From contig JBDRUV010000003.1 in NCBI GenBank assembly GCA_039801505.1, forward strand, positions 52,062-116,061: 64,000 nucleotides of DNA, written 5' to 3'. Both the position numbers and the translations under genes were made by a program. This document shows positions 43,787-54,381 of the stretch, piece by piece; position 1 is the stretch's first letter, and each line of letters begins with the position of its first letter. The notes below the pieces were generated by a model, which was not told where the DNA came from, ran no database searches, and worked only from the letters and a program-made list of their open reading frames with translations. Origin of the DNA: a candidate division WOR-3 bacterium (GTDB lineage Bacteria; Hydrothermota; Tepidihabitantia; Tepidihabitantales; CAIPLT01).

Positions 43787-45940
43787 TTAATTTACAACCG
43801 CGAATTTTATTATCTGAGAACGCCGAATTTTGTTATTATAGACATATACAAAGTACAGACCCGATGGAAGAGTTGATGGATTCCATTCAACGATTCGAGA
43901 ATCAGACAATACAATTTTTTTACAAAGATTGCCGTTTACATCAAAAATATAAATTTCGCTGTTTTCCGGAATATTGGTTACGGTAATCCTATTATGTTGT
44001 GATTTTATAAATGGATTAGGATAAATAACTATATTTTCTAAATCATCAATCGAATCAACAGACGGAAAAAATTCACACAAACCTTCTTTAGTGGCAATAA
44101 TTAGACGATGACGATAATGATCGTAAAATAGCCACTGATAAAATTTATCGTCGTTATCGTTATTGGGAATTAAACCACTATTCTGTGATGTGTAATTTTT
44201 CCAGTATTTTTTAAAAATATTATAATATGAAAGTCCCTGCGGGGTTAATATCCATATTCCACCGTAGGGATCGGCGCGTAATCGTTTTATATGATTACTA
44301 ATTATTGGCGAGTTATTGCTAGTTATCATAACGAAGCTGTCTTTTTCTAAAACTGCTAATCCATCTTCGGTGCCACACCATATTTGACCGTTTGCTGTTA
44401 TGGTCAGCGAATTTATTTCTTTACTTGTTGGCAAACCGTTAGTATAAAGTTTATACGAATCGTCTAGTGGGTTATCTAAAGTATTATTGTAGTCATACAT
44501 TACAAGTCCTCCGGAAAAACCTAACCATAGACGATTATTAGCGTCAAAGATTATCTCGTAACCATATCTTTCAGGTCGGGCAAGCCCCGGAATTGTAAAT
44601 TCGTAATAATTGCCGACAGTATATGCGATTAATGAATTGGCTTGATTGTGAAACCAGATAACCCCGGTATTGTCGACTCCTAATGCTCCAACAACTCCTA
44701 AATAGCCATTCCATTGACGCACATCAATCCAGGACCGTGTTAAAGGATTATAGGCACTAACACCGCCGTTGAGTATCCAATGACCAAACCAAATATAATT
44801 GCTATTAGCATCTATTACGCCAACATAACTATTGGGAATGCTGTCCCATAAAATTTGCCAATTGTCGTTTGTAGGCTTGTAACTTATTGTTCGATAGCTT
44901 ACTGGATAATGTAATGCATATAATGAACCATCGATATCTGCCAATGCACAAGTTACAATATTATATTCAATGCCGTTGGTCCGAAATTCCTGCCATACTC
45001 CGTTGTCATAACATCTAAGCCCCCCGCCTCGAAAAATTTGTCCTCCGATGCCTAACCATAAGCCTTGATTAACCCATAGGGATCGAGTATCTTCAGAATA
45101 AAATATCCGAAGAGTATCGTTGAAATATTCCCATGTACCTTGAGTGGTTGCGAAGTAATATCGGTTATTATAATAAACAAAATCAAAAAGTATAAAAGGC
45201 GTTTGGAAAACAATAGTAAGTTGGACAGTATCATTAGCTAGATTAAATAATCCAAGTTCCGTTGCAAAATAAATCGTATCGTTTAGTAATTTAATGGCTT
45301 TTATCGAATCGCCAAATGGATGCTGGTAAATTTGTGTAATGCTGAAATCACTATTAATTTTTATTAATCCTGGCACGGCACCAACCCAAAGACCATTATA
45401 ATAAAATATCGACAATATATTTGATGAAAAATTACTTGGCAGTTGTATAGGAACAATGATATCATCAGATAAGTTATCCGTTTTTTTAGAGATTATTGCA
45501 AATAAACCGCGCCTTGTTCCGACAAAAACAGTTTCCCCAAGCACAGTTAAAGCGGTGATAATATCGCTCTCATTAGTTCCTAACGAATGATGGCCTAAAA
45601 CATTTTCTAAATTTCGGTCAAATACTGTAATTCCTTTATGAGTACCTACCCAAATATTATTGTTAAAATCAAAAGCAATTCTATAGACTCGATTCGACAG
45701 CAATCCTTCGGTATTAGTAATAAATTTAATAAAATTTTTTGAACTTAATTCGAATTTTACTAAACCGCCGTTAGTGGCGCAATACAAATAATTAGAATCG
45801 CCTAATATCTGATGTATGAAATTTGTGTTGGTATAGGTATGCCAAGATTCACCAAACGCTAATGTTGCTAAAATTCCAACTAAAACTATTAAGAAACTGA
45901 ACTTAAATTTTTTTAAAATGCCCCTTCTCCTTTGAACCAT
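43787..45940 (-). CDS. Secreted two-component-regulator-type propeller protein with T9SS-type sorting domain
   Basis: This about 717-residue surface protein has repeats such as NNIWVGTHKGITVFD and GQIWCGTEDGLAVL (Reg_prop blades), forming one or two seven-bladed propellers. Its C-terminus (IYPNPFIKSQ, IYIFDVNGN, GLYFVYVYNN) is a type-A sorting domain. Unlike the hybrid histidine kinases where such propellers are common, there is no kinase domain. The ATG at 45940 is the nearest ATG to the signal peptide, but an ATT at 45919 after a strong Shine-Dalgarno would give a classical signal peptide. It overlaps the upstream gene by 28 nt. Confidence 0.75.
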   Translation of the reverse strand: MVQRRRGILKKFKFSFLIVLVGILATLAFGESWHTYTNTNFIHQILGDSNYLYCATNGGLVKFELSSKNFIKFITNTEGLLSNRVYRIAFDFNNNIWVGTHKGITVFDRNLENVLGHHSLGTNESDIITALTVLGETVFVGTRRGLFAIISKKTDNLSDDIIVPIQLPSNFSSNILSIFYYNGLWVGAVPGLIKINSDFSITQIYQHPFGDSIKAIKLLNDTIYFATELGLFNLANDTVQLTIVFQTPFILFDFVYYNNRYYFATTQGTWEYFNDTLRIFYSEDTRSLWVNQGLWLGIGGQIFRGGGLRCYDNGVWQEFRTNGIEYNIVTCALADIDGSLYALHYPVSYRTISYKPTNDNWQILWDSIPNSYVGVIDANSNYIWFGHWILNGGVSAYNPLTRSWIDVRQWNGYLGVVGALGVDNTGVIWFHNQANSLIAYTVGNYYEFTIPGLARPERYGYEIIFDANNRLWLGFSGGLVMYDYNNTLDNPLDDSYKLYTNGLPTSKEINSLTITANGQIWCGTEDGLAVLEKDSFVMITSNNSPIISNHIKRLRADPYGGIWILTPQGLSYYNIFKKYWKNYTSQNSGLIPNNDNDDKFYQWLFYDHYRHRLIIATKEGLCEFFPSVDSIDDLENIVIYPNPFIKSQHNRITVTNIPENSEIYIFDVNGNLCKKIVLSDSRIVEWNPSTLPSGLYFVYVYNNKIRRSQIIKFAVVN

Positions 45941-47298
45941 ACGATTATGGTTTTTAAAAGAATAACCAAGTCTAGCCATAGGCTCCAATTTCTTACATAA
46001 AATTCATCAAGTCGAAGCCGTTCGTCAAAACTTAAGTTACTTCGTCCTGATACCTGCCAGAGTCCAGTCATTCCAGGACGAACTTTAGAAATTACATTCA
46101 TTTTTTGCTCAAAATGTGTAACCTCTTCAGGTAAATATGGTCTGGGACCAACTAAACTCATTTCACCTATAAGGACATTAAATAATTGCGGTAATTCATC
46201 AAAACTTGTTTTCCGCAAAAGTTTTCCAACTGGGGTTATACGAGGATCATTCTCAATCTTTAGAAACTTTTCCCATTTTTCTTTTAAAACGTCCGATTGG
46301 TTCAATACTTCTGCTAAACGACTGTCGGCATTCTGGTACATTGTTCTAAATTTATAACAAATAAATAATTTGTAGTCTTTACCTACACGCTTTTGTTTAA
46401 ACAGTATTGGTCCGGGTGACGAGAGTTTTACAGCTAAGGCAATGATAAAGTTTAAGGGCAAGGTAACTATCAAACCGATAAATGCGATAATGATATCTAA
46501 AATTCGTTTTATAATCTGACTTTCAGTCCGCAGTAAATTATACCGGTACTTCATTAGAATAAGATGTTCCAGTGGTAATAGTTCCACATCGAAAGTTCGT
46601 AATTGGGTACCTACAGGGATGATAAAAAAGTTTTTGACAACCCCTTGAGCTCGTTCGTAAATTTCTACTATACGTTCCTGGGATAGTTTTTGGCCATCGA
46701 TTATGATACCGGAAACTTTTATCTGGGTTAATTTTTCTAATAAATCGATTCCCGGTTCAGAATTATTATCAATTATGATGCATTCTTTCAAACTGTACCC
46801 AATATTAGAGTTTTTACCAAAAATGACTCGCAATTCTTCTTTAATTTTTTCAGAACCGATAAAAAGTATTTCCTCTTTCCAAAGTCTCAATAAATATAAT
46901 ATTTTTTTGACAAAATTACGAACTAAAGGTAGCAAGACAATATTTAATAGAAACGCTATTACAACAATAATTCGTGATACAACAAAAGCTTTAGTAATGT
47001 ATAAAAAAAACATTATTATCAGAGTAGCAATAAAATTGCTTTTCCAAATAACTTTGGCCTCGGTCCAAAAATCGTAGCGTTGATGATATAGACCTTCGTA
47101 TGCAAATACTAAAATAAAGGGTACTAACAAATAATAGCGCAATACAAAAACCTTAAATGGCAAAGGCGCCGAAAAAAAGGGGAAAATTACAGGAATTATC
47201 TGGCTGCGAATAAAATAAGCTATAAGAAAATTTAATGTAATCGTAAGAACATCAGTAAAAACTAGTATTAAACTTGATATTAAAAATTTCAATCGCAT
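45913..47298 (-). CDS. Polyprenyl glycosyl-1-phosphate transferase (exopolysaccharide initiation)
   Basis: The 461-residue protein has four to five N-terminal helices (about 1-125), a CoA-binding-like cytosolic middle and a C-terminal bacterial sugar transferase domain with FKQKRVGKDYKLF, KFRTM, TSFDELPQL and GEMSLVGPRPYLP. It loads the first sugar-1-phosphate onto undecaprenyl phosphate to start a surface glycan. Its last codons carry the Shine-Dalgarno for the propeller gene. No other glycan genes follow. Confidence 0.88.
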   Translation of the reverse strand: MRLKFLISSLILVFTDVLTITLNFLIAYFIRSQIIPVIFPFFSAPLPFKVFVLRYYLLVPFILVFAYEGLYHQRYDFWTEAKVIWKSNFIATLIIMFFLYITKAFVVSRIIVVIAFLLNIVLLPLVRNFVKKILYLLRLWKEEILFIGSEKIKEELRVIFGKNSNIGYSLKECIIIDNNSEPGIDLLEKLTQIKVSGIIIDGQKLSQERIVEIYERAQGVVKNFFIIPVGTQLRTFDVELLPLEHLILMKYRYNLLRTESQIIKRILDIIIAFIGLIVTLPLNFIIALAVKLSSPGPILFKQKRVGKDYKLFICYKFRTMYQNADSRLAEVLNQSDVLKEKWEKFLKIENDPRITPVGKLLRKTSFDELPQLFNVLIGEMSLVGPRPYLPEEVTHFEQKMNVISKVRPGMTGLWQVSGRSNLSFDERLRLDEFYVRNWSLWLDLVILLKTIIVWFKGEGAF

Positions 47299-47348
47299 TC
47301 ATACAATCATAAAGTTATTTTAGAAAACTTTCAAGAGGTGCTTTTATA

Positions 47349-48806
47349 CTACACTTGCCGCGAATCGATCAAATTATTTGTGTTATTGTAAATGTTTACG
47401 ATAAGATTCAAAGACCCAATATTATGTGAAGCGCACGCCATACATGGATCGTAAGCTCGATAAAACATTTCTATGGTGTTTAATAATTTTTCACTAATTT
47501 GTGAGCTATTTTTTAAGATGGTTTTAGCTGCATTTTTTACGGAAAGATTTAAGACCCCGGCGTTATTAGTTGTTGCAACGATTAGATTTACTTTTTTAAT
47601 AAGATAATCTTGTGTGAGCTCATAATGATGAAATAAAGTGCCCCGTGCTGCTTCAACAACTCCAATCCCAGTTTCGTGAAATTGGTAATTCATGTTTCGA
47701 ATATTAGTATCGGTAATATCAGGCTGGCTAACAAGTTCTATGGCTCTTTCAGAAGCATACACCAATTCGATTAACCGCGCCCAATGATAAGCTAGGGTGT
47801 TATTTACCGGCTTTGTTTGGAAAGTTTTATACATAAGTTCATATTCTTCTTGCGCCCGAGGAGTTGCCATTCCGTCGGCAGCATTAAGTCGAGCTAGTGG
47901 ACCAACACGATATAAGCCTGAATCGCTACCGTCGACGAATCCTTTAAACCCGATTGTTTTTAAATATGGCACTTTTATATAGGACCATTCAATTACTTCT
48001 TCAGCAATATAATTTAAGTAATCTTTAGGATGAAATCGTAAAAATTCATTACCATTTTGATCAGTAACTCTTATTAACCCATCATAAAAATTAACTCGGT
48101 TTTTATCATCAACTAACCCCATATTGTATACTTTTAATGTATGAGCTGGGTCCATAATAAAACTTAAATATCGAGGGTCCTCAAGTACAAACTTATGGAA
48201 TAAATCTAGGGTCTTTAAGGCAAAATTATAGCACGATTGCGCCATTCGATAAATCTCTTGGCGTTCGGATTCGCTTAAATTTTTTGTCACACCACCAGGA
48301 ACACCACATACCGGGTGCGTTGGTTTACCGCCCAAAATTTCTGTCATTTTTTGGCCATAGGCTCGGTGTTTAATGACCTCGCTGGCTAACTCTGATCCAA
48401 CTTTTTCTATCACCCCAATCACATTTCGTTTTTCTTTGGGCGCATCAGGTCCGACAATAAAATCCGGTCCGGCTAAAAAATAAAAATGAAGAATGTGGTC
48501 ATAGATAATATATCCACAATATATAAGTTCACGAAGTTTTTTTGCAGTTTCGGTTGGTTCAACGCCAAATGCCATATCTAGGGCTTTGGTTGAAGCAAAA
48601 TGATGTGCTACCGGACAAACCCCACAAATTCGCGAAGTAAGTTGCGGCATATCTTCCGCCTTACGACCTTCGCAAAACTTTTCAAACCCTCGTAGTTCTG
48701 GCACCTGAAGATAAGCTTCTTTAACATTGCCATTATCATCTAAAAATATCTCGATTTTCCCATGGCCTTCAAGCCGGGTAATAGGGTCGACAGTAATTTT
48801 TGCCAT
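47349..48806 (-). CDS. [NiFe] hydrogenase large subunit, group-3-like
   Basis: This 485-residue catalytic subunit has the N-terminal RICGVC motif (C61, C64) and the C-terminal DPCMACASH motif (C455, C458, H461), which together bind the Ni-Fe centre. A 24-residue tail after the His would be removed by a maturation protease. The sequence style is that of cytoplasmic group 3 enzymes (MvhA/FrhA/HoxH-like). No hyp maturation gene and no diaphorase or F420 subunit is present here. It lies 4 nt after the small subunit gene. Confidence 0.92.
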   Translation of the reverse strand: MAKITVDPITRLEGHGKIEIFLDDNGNVKEAYLQVPELRGFEKFCEGRKAEDMPQLTSRICGVCPVAHHFASTKALDMAFGVEPTETAKKLRELIYCGYIIYDHILHFYFLAGPDFIVGPDAPKEKRNVIGVIEKVGSELASEVIKHRAYGQKMTEILGGKPTHPVCGVPGGVTKNLSESERQEIYRMAQSCYNFALKTLDLFHKFVLEDPRYLSFIMDPAHTLKVYNMGLVDDKNRVNFYDGLIRVTDQNGNEFLRFHPKDYLNYIAEEVIEWSYIKVPYLKTIGFKGFVDGSDSGLYRVGPLARLNAADGMATPRAQEEYELMYKTFQTKPVNNTLAYHWARLIELVYASERAIELVSQPDITDTNIRNMNYQFHETGIGVVEAARGTLFHHYELTQDYLIKKVNLIVATTNNAGVLNLSVKNAAKTILKNSSQISEKLLNTIEMFYRAYDPCMACASHNIGSLNLIVNIYNNTNNLIDSRQV

Positions 48807-48810
48807 AATC

Positions 48811-49788
48811 CTACATGATTTTTTTGTTTATAAGCGCACTTGCTAAACTATACATATAAAACGTTCCTACGGGATCTTTTATCTTTTCAATAATTCGTTC
48901 TAAATCCTCGTCACGCAACTGCATTTCTTCAGGAATTTTTAAAATTGAACCAATCACGCTGATCATTTTTGCTCCTTGATCAATAATCTCGTCGGTTGGT
49001 CCCATACACCCAGTACACGGCCAGTTTCCGTTAATACAACGTGTCTCACAACCGGTTCGGGTTACTGGGCCCATACAGATAACCCCTTGTTCCAGGAAAC
49101 ATATCTTGGGATCGGCTTGAATTTCATATACTCGTCGTATTTCAGGCATAACCTTATGCTGGTTAGTGTTTCTGGTACAATTCTCGCATAAACTTGTATT
49201 TGGCGCTAGGATTGCTCCTCGGTGAGGTAGACTATTGCTTCGGATTGCTTCCAAAGCATTGATAATTAATGGCACGGGCGGCGGACAGCCGGGCAAATAA
49301 TAATCCACCTCAACAACCTGATTTAATGGTTTTACCGATTTGTAAAATTCTGGAAGGATTAAGGTTCCCTCAGGTGTTGTAATTTGCGTTTTGGGTAATC
49401 TCCGTTGAGGATTATGGGTCGATACCGTAGTTAAATAAACAGTTTCCAAAATGTCTTCGCGCTTAAAGAGATTTGCTAATCCCGGTATGCAACCATGAGT
49501 TGCGCATGAACCAAAGGCAATTAATACTTTAGATTTTCTCCGCAATAAGTGTGCCAAGTGTTCTTGTTCGGAATTTCGTATTGACCCATTAAAAAAACAG
49601 ACATCAAGAAAATTATCAGCGTAAGCTTCAACATCGCTATATTTAGTATCTAAAGCAACTGGCCAAAATTTAATTTCTGCAAAATCAAGTAATTCAAGAA
49701 TTTTTTCGTTAATATCTAAAACTGCAATTTCACAACCACCGCATGATGCGGCCCAATAAAACCCTAATTTTAGTTTGTGCCTTTCCAT
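48811..49788 (-). CDS. [NiFe] hydrogenase small subunit, group-3-like
   Basis: This 325-residue iron-sulfur subunit has the proximal-cluster cysteines C16 and C19 (ASCGGCE), GSCATHGC and YYLPGCPPP, then further cysteines in SLCENC, EQGVICMGPVT and PCTGCMGP, the pattern of MvhG/FrhG-type subunits. It passes electrons from the Ni-Fe centre to an unidentified partner. There is no Tat signal, so the enzyme is cytoplasmic. The ATG at 49788 is used; the frame upstream of it is promoter sequence. Confidence 0.9.
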   Translation of the reverse strand: MERHKLKLGFYWAASCGGCEIAVLDINEKILELLDFAEIKFWPVALDTKYSDVEAYADNFLDVCFFNGSIRNSEQEHLAHLLRRKSKVLIAFGSCATHGCIPGLANLFKREDILETVYLTTVSTHNPQRRLPKTQITTPEGTLILPEFYKSVKPLNQVVEVDYYLPGCPPPVPLIINALEAIRSNSLPHRGAILAPNTSLCENCTRNTNQHKVMPEIRRVYEIQADPKICFLEQGVICMGPVTRTGCETRCINGNWPCTGCMGPTDEIIDQGAKMISVIGSILKIPEEMQLRDEDLERIIEKIKDPVGTFYMYSLASALINKKIM

Positions 49789-49797
49789 AAGGTTTTT

Positions 49798-49826
49798 ATA
49801 GTATATAAAAAAATGCATTTTGTCAA
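49798..49826 (-). promoter_or_regulatory. Near-leaderless promoter of the hydrogenase genes
   Basis: TTGACA (49821-49826), 17-nt spacer, TACTAT (49798-49803) on the minus strand, 9 nt from the ATG at 49788; TATACT with a 15-nt spacer is the alternative -10. Confidence 0.6.
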
Positions 49827-49865
49827 TAATGTATATTATCAGCATGTACTTATGGAAAATGTTTC

Positions 49866-49894
49866 TTGACTTGACTAGGCTTTTGTTATAAAAT
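49866..49894 (+). promoter_or_regulatory. Leaderless-type promoter of the thi4-like gene
   Basis: TTGACT (49866-49871), 17-nt spacer, TAAAAT (49889-49894), 7 nt from the ATG at 49902. The -10 box covers an earlier in-frame ATG (49893), which argues for the later start. Confidence 0.65.
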
Positions 49895-49901
49895 GTGTTT
49901 T

Positions 49902-50696
49902 ATGAAAAAAGTTCCGGAACTAGATGAACGAATTATAAGTAAAGCAATAATTGAGAGCTTTTACAAAGATTTAATAGATAATCTAAATGTTGATGTTGTA
50001 ATAGTAGGTGCCGGCCCAGCTGGGCTAATTTGTAGTTATTATTTGGCAAAAGCACACCTTAAAACTGTAGTTTTTGAACGAACCTTACGACCCGGTGGTG
50101 GAATCGCTGGCGGTGGCATGATGTTTAATAAAATTGTTGTCCAAAAAAGTGCATTAGAACTGTTAGAAGAGTTAGAAATCAGATACAAAAAATACGATGA
50201 GAACTACTACGTAGTAGAAGCCCTTGAGGCGCTAGGAATGTTACTGGCGAAGGCAATAAAGGTCGGCAGTAAAATTTATAATCTGATTTCTGTTGAGGAT
50301 GTAACAATCCGCGAGGATAAAATCACCGGTGTGGTCATTAACTGGTCAGCCGTAGAGATGGCTAATTTACATGTTGATCCTTTAGTAATCCAAAGTCAAT
50401 TCGTAGTTGATGCTACTGGTCATGCGGCGGAAGTGGTCCGAATTGTTGAGAAAAAAATAGGGCCAAAACTTTTTACTGAGACCGGCAGCTGCATTGGAGA
50501 AAAACCAATGTGGGCTGAACGTGCTGAGGAACTGTTACTTAAAAACACCAAAGAAGCCTATTACAATTTGTATGTGGCTGGTATGGCAGCCAATGCGGTG
50601 TTCGGAGCGCCCCGCATGGGACCAATCTTCGGTGGAATGTTCCTGTCCGGTAAAAAAGCCGCACAGTTAATTATCAATCGGACAAAGGACAGCTAA
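49902..50696 (+). CDS. Thi4-like thiazole synthase / FAD-NAD-binding protein
   Basis: This 264-residue flavin-dependent enzyme has GAGPAG, ERTLRPGGGIAGGGMMF and the C-terminal FGGMFLSGKKAAQ, the marks of Thi4/ribose-1,5-bisphosphate isomerase family proteins. Where suicidal fungal and plant Thi4 carry the sulfur-donating Cys (in CMDP), this protein has H157 (LHVDP), as in the sulfide-using catalytic enzymes of anaerobes, so it probably uses free sulfide. No other thiamine gene is close. It is divergent from the hydrogenase genes. Confidence 0.8.
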   Translation: MKKVPELDERIISKAIIESFYKDLIDNLNVDVVIVGAGPAGLICSYYLAKAHLKTVVFERTLRPGGGIAGGGMMFNKIVVQKSALELLEELEIRYKKYDENYYVVEALEALGMLLAKAIKVGSKIYNLISVEDVTIREDKITGVVINWSAVEMANLHVDPLVIQSQFVVDATGHAAEVVRIVEKKIGPKLFTETGSCIGEKPMWAERAEELLLKNTKEAYYNLYVAGMAANAVFGAPRMGPIFGGMFLSGKKAAQLIINRTKDS

Positions 50697-50703
50697 AACC
50701 CGT

Positions 50704-53082
50704 TTAATTTTTAGAATTTTTATTGCTGGTGCTGTGATTAAAAATTATTGAATAAACATCTTTTATTGATTTCACAAATTTAAATACTAAATTCTTTTTA
50801 ACTTTTTCAGGTATTTCAATTAAATCTTTTCTGTTTTCATAAGGTAAAATAACGGTCTTTATACCGGCTCGATTAGCGGCAATGATCTTTTCTTTTATGC
50901 CACCGACTGGAAGCACCCGACCTGTTAGCGTAATCTCGCCGGTCATAGCAATTCGGGGATCGATCGGGTGATTTTTAAGCAGTGATAATAGCGCGGCCGA
51001 TATTGCTACGCCTGCCGATGGCCCATCTTTAGGAGTTGCGCCAGCTGGAACATGGATGTGAATATCCGATGTCGTAAAAAAGTCTTCATCAATCCCAAAT
51101 TCTTTGGCTTTGCTTCGAATAAACGATAACGCCGCCTGAGCAGATTCCTTCATGACCTCCCCCAATGAACCAGTAAGCAAAAGTCCTTTCTGCCCTTTCA
51201 TTCGGGTTGCCTCAATAAATAGTATCTCCCCTCCATATGGGGTCACAGCAAGTCCAGTGGAAACTCCAACCATACCTTGCCGTTGGGCAACTTCAGAGAA
51301 AAATTTTGGTGGACCTAAATATTTCGCTAGATTCTTCTCAGTTACTAGTACACTTTTCTTTTTGCCTTCAGCATAGGCTCGAGCAATCTTTCGGATTACC
51401 GCGCCAATTTCTCTTTCTAAATTACGAACTCCAGCTTCTCGAGTATATTCGTTAATGATTTTCATAATGGCCGCGTTGGTAAACCGAACATCTTTTTTGG
51501 TTAAACCAGCCTCTTTTAGTTGCCGGGGAATCAAAAATTGCTTAGCAATAAAAAGCTTTTCTTCATCGATATAACCGGGAATTTCAATTATCTCTAATCG
51601 GTCCCGTAGGGCGGGAATAATTGTATCAGTCATATTGGCCGTGGTGATAAACATTACTTTTGATAAATCAAATGGGACTTCTAAATAATGATCAGAAAAT
51701 GCATAATTTTGCTCTGGATCTAACACTTCTAATAGAGCAGATGAAGGATCGCCACGAAAATCGGTACCGATTTTATCAATCTCATCAAGCATAAAAATCG
51801 GATTATTTGTTCCTGCATTTCGGATACCTTGAATGATTCGGCCTGGTAACGCTCCAACATAAGTTCGCCGATGTCCTCGAATTTCAGCTTCATCTCTAAT
51901 TCCTCCCAAGGAAAATCTTACAAATTTGCGACCCAGGGCGCGGGCAATCGAACGGCCTAAAGAGGTTTTTCCCACGCCGGGCGGACCGACGAAACATAAA
52001 ATCGGTCCTTTGGAATCCTTACGTAATTTTTTAACCGAAAGGTATTCTAATATTCTTTCTTTGACCTTTTCTAAATTGTAGTGGTCTTCATCAAGAATCT
52101 TTTTGGCTCGCTTAATATCTAAATTATCCTCAGTGGAAACTGCCCAAGGAAGACTAATTAGCCAATCGAGATAAGTTCGGACTACGCTATATTCCGCCGC
52201 TTGTGGTGTCATACGCGAAAGGCGATTTAGCTCTTTTTGGGCAACTTGTTTTACCTCCTCGGGCATCTGAGCTTTTTCGATTTTTTCCCGTAAGGAGTTA
52301 ATCTCAGCCATGAAGTCATCAGTTTCGCCCAATTCTTTCTGAATCGCTTTTAACTGTTCTCGCAAAACATAATCGCGCTGATTTTTATCCAGCTCACCAC
52401 GAACCCGTTCGCGAATTTTTTCACTTAATTCCAAAATACTAATTTCTTTATTTAAGAGCGGCGCTAATTGGTTAAGCCGTTCTTGGGGATCAAGAATCTC
52501 TAAAAGTCGCTGTTTTTCCTGAACTGGCAGGTTAATATGAAAAGCGATAAAATCACTGAGTCGAGATACCGATTCGATATTCATCGCGACCGTGGCTAGT
52601 TCGTCCGGTAGATATTGCGAAAGCTCAACCAACTTTTGAAACATACTGATAATATTTCGTTTCATGGCTTCAGTCGTGATGTCCTTTTTTTCTTCTTCAA
52701 TAACCGGAGTAATATTTGCCTTAAGGTATGGTTGAACTTGAGTATAGAAATTGACTGTACCGCGTTTTAATCCCTGGAGAAGGATACGCATTGTGCCATC
52801 AGGAAATTTTAGCATTTTTAGGATTAGAGAAATTGTCCCGACTTTATAAAGTTCCTCCGGACCGGCTTCTTCAACCTCCTCATTTTTTTGAAGCACTGCA
52901 CACACCAGTTTATTACTGGCTAAGGCGTCGTCGACCAACTTGGCCGCCCGGGCTGTGGTCACCACTAACGGCATAATAATCCCTGGAAAAATTACACCAC
53001 CCCGGATCGCCAAAACCGGTAGTTCTGAAGGAATGTTTAACGATTGATTATCAGATGAACGATTATCAATTAATTCAGTCAT
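50704..53082 (-). CDS. lon: ATP-dependent protease Lon
   Basis: This 792-residue protease has the Lon N-terminal domain (about 20-215), the AAA+ module with GPPGVGKTS and a C-terminal serine-lysine protease domain with GPSAGVAI (catalytic Ser) and GGIKEKI (catalytic Lys). It degrades damaged and regulatory proteins. Its start overlaps hsp20 by 8 nt, giving a proteostasis pair, and it ends 8 bp from thi4. Confidence 0.96.
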   Translation of the reverse strand: MTELIDNRSSDNQSLNIPSELPVLAIRGGVIFPGIIMPLVVTTARAAKLVDDALASNKLVCAVLQKNEEVEEAGPEELYKVGTISLILKMLKFPDGTMRILLQGLKRGTVNFYTQVQPYLKANITPVIEEEKKDITTEAMKRNIISMFQKLVELSQYLPDELATVAMNIESVSRLSDFIAFHINLPVQEKQRLLEILDPQERLNQLAPLLNKEISILELSEKIRERVRGELDKNQRDYVLREQLKAIQKELGETDDFMAEINSLREKIEKAQMPEEVKQVAQKELNRLSRMTPQAAEYSVVRTYLDWLISLPWAVSTEDNLDIKRAKKILDEDHYNLEKVKERILEYLSVKKLRKDSKGPILCFVGPPGVGKTSLGRSIARALGRKFVRFSLGGIRDEAEIRGHRRTYVGALPGRIIQGIRNAGTNNPIFMLDEIDKIGTDFRGDPSSALLEVLDPEQNYAFSDHYLEVPFDLSKVMFITTANMTDTIIPALRDRLEIIEIPGYIDEEKLFIAKQFLIPRQLKEAGLTKKDVRFTNAAIMKIINEYTREAGVRNLEREIGAVIRKIARAYAEGKKKSVLVTEKNLAKYLGPPKFFSEVAQRQGMVGVSTGLAVTPYGGEILFIEATRMKGQKGLLLTGSLGEVMKESAQAALSFIRSKAKEFGIDEDFFTTSDIHIHVPAGATPKDGPSAGVAISAALLSLLKNHPIDPRIAMTGEITLTGRVLPVGGIKEKIIAANRAGIKTVILPYENRKDLIEIPEKVKKNLVFKFVKSIKDVYSIIFNHSTSNKNSKN

Positions 53083-53509
53083 TGAATCTAATTATTTTAA
53101 CATCTTGTTTTTCTTTTAATAATTCTATTTTGAGCACGCCGTTATCGAAGCTGACACTAGTTGCTTTAACCACGATACGGGTTGGGAGATATAACTGTCG
53201 TCGAAAATATCCATAGGAAATTTCTAAATTATAAAAACTCAGGGCTTGTTTCATGAGAGCTGGTTGTAATTTAGTACCGCGGACGACCACCATAGTTGGG
53301 CCAACCGCAATTTGTAAATCTTGTGGATTAACACCGGGTAACTCCATTACGACATAGATTTTATCTTCCAATTCAAAAACGTCGGTTGGTGGTTCGTATA
53401 CAGTTTCAAAAAAATATGATGGCAAATCAGCTCGAATATAGGCTAGGTCCATTAACGCGGAAACATCGTCGAAAAATTTTATAATAACCTGAAGTCGTTC
53501 ATCCTTCAT
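53075..53509 (-). CDS. Hsp20/alpha-crystallin small heat shock protein
   Basis: This 144-residue protein has an alpha-crystallin domain (about 40-140): VYEPPTDVFELEDKIYVVMELPGV, then GYFRRQLYLP and GVLKIELLK. It holds unfolding proteins for disaggregases. It overlaps ymdB by 4 nt and lon by 8 nt, so the three are coupled. Confidence 0.9.
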   Translation of the reverse strand: MKDERLQVIIKFFDDVSALMDLAYIRADLPSYFFETVYEPPTDVFELEDKIYVVMELPGVNPQDLQIAVGPTMVVVRGTKLQPALMKQALSFYNLEISYGYFRRQLYLPTRIVVKATSVSFDNGVLKIELLKEKQDVKIIRFND

Positions 53510-54381
53510 AGTTTACTTTCTCTATTATTAGACTTATTTTGGTTATCGGATGGTTCATGGCAAGTCGAAATATTATTAGGCACAATTACTGGAGATGGCA
53601 CTTTATAATCAAACCGCCTAATTGCTTTAGTTTTCGCAGTTATTGGGTCGATCGTCAGGATTACACCATTAAGATGAACATTATCTTTGGCCGCTTCCAA
53701 ATGTAATGGAATATTATAAATAATCTTTTTAACCGAAAGATCAACGCGCATGCCTAATACCGAATCCATTGCTCCGCACATTCCGACATCGGTAATATAG
53801 CCAGTCCCATTGGGCAAAATCCGTTCGTCAGCCGTTTGGACGTGGGTGTGGGTTCCTAATACTGCAGTGACCTTGCCATCTAAATACCAACCGAGCGCCT
53901 GCTTTTCCGCAGTAGCCTCGGCGTGAAAATCGACAATAATAATCGGTGTCTGAGCTCGAAGTAAGCTTACCTCTTCATCGGCACAAATGAAGGGACAATT
54001 TATTGGCCGCAAAAAAATCCTCCCCAGAAGACTAATTACCCCAACCGTTAACGAATTATTCTGATAAACCGCCGAACCTCGTCCAGGAACTTCTTTATGA
54101 AAATTAGCCGGTCGTAAAACTCTAGGGTCGGATTCCAAAAGAGTGATAATTTCTTTGCGATCGAGAAAGTGATCGCCTAAGGTGATACAGTCAACACCGG
54201 CTGAAAAAAGCTCTTCAGCAAGTTTCGGCGTAAGCCCATACCCGTTAGCCGCATTCTCGGCTTCGGCAATCGTAAAATCAATTTTTTCTTCGTGTTTAAT
54301 CTTCGGTAAATTCTCGATTACAGCCGTCCGACCAATTGCCGAACAGATATCACCTAAAAAAAGAATCCGCTTATCGAGCAT
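53506..54381 (-). CDS. YmdB-like metallophosphoesterase
   Basis: This 291-residue protein is of the TIGR00282/YmdB family, with RILFLGDI, AENAANGYG, VDFHAEATAEK and GTHTHVQTAD metal-binding motifs. YmdB hydrolyses 2',3'-cyclic nucleotides and interacts genetically with RNase Y, whose gene is upstream here too. A usual GNH metal motif reads GDH (ITLGDHF). The ATG at 54381 is preferred over one two codons earlier on family length only. It overlaps rny by 11 nt. Confidence 0.85.
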   Translation of the reverse strand: MLDKRILFLGDICSAIGRTAVIENLPKIKHEEKIDFTIAEAENAANGYGLTPKLAEELFSAGVDCITLGDHFLDRKEIITLLESDPRVLRPANFHKEVPGRGSAVYQNNSLTVGVISLLGRIFLRPINCPFICADEEVSLLRAQTPIIIVDFHAEATAEKQALGWYLDGKVTAVLGTHTHVQTADERILPNGTGYITDVGMCGAMDSVLGMRVDLSVKKIIYNIPLHLEAAKDNVHLNGVILTIDPITAKTKAIRRFDYKVPSPVIVPNNISTCHEPSDNQNKSNNRESKL

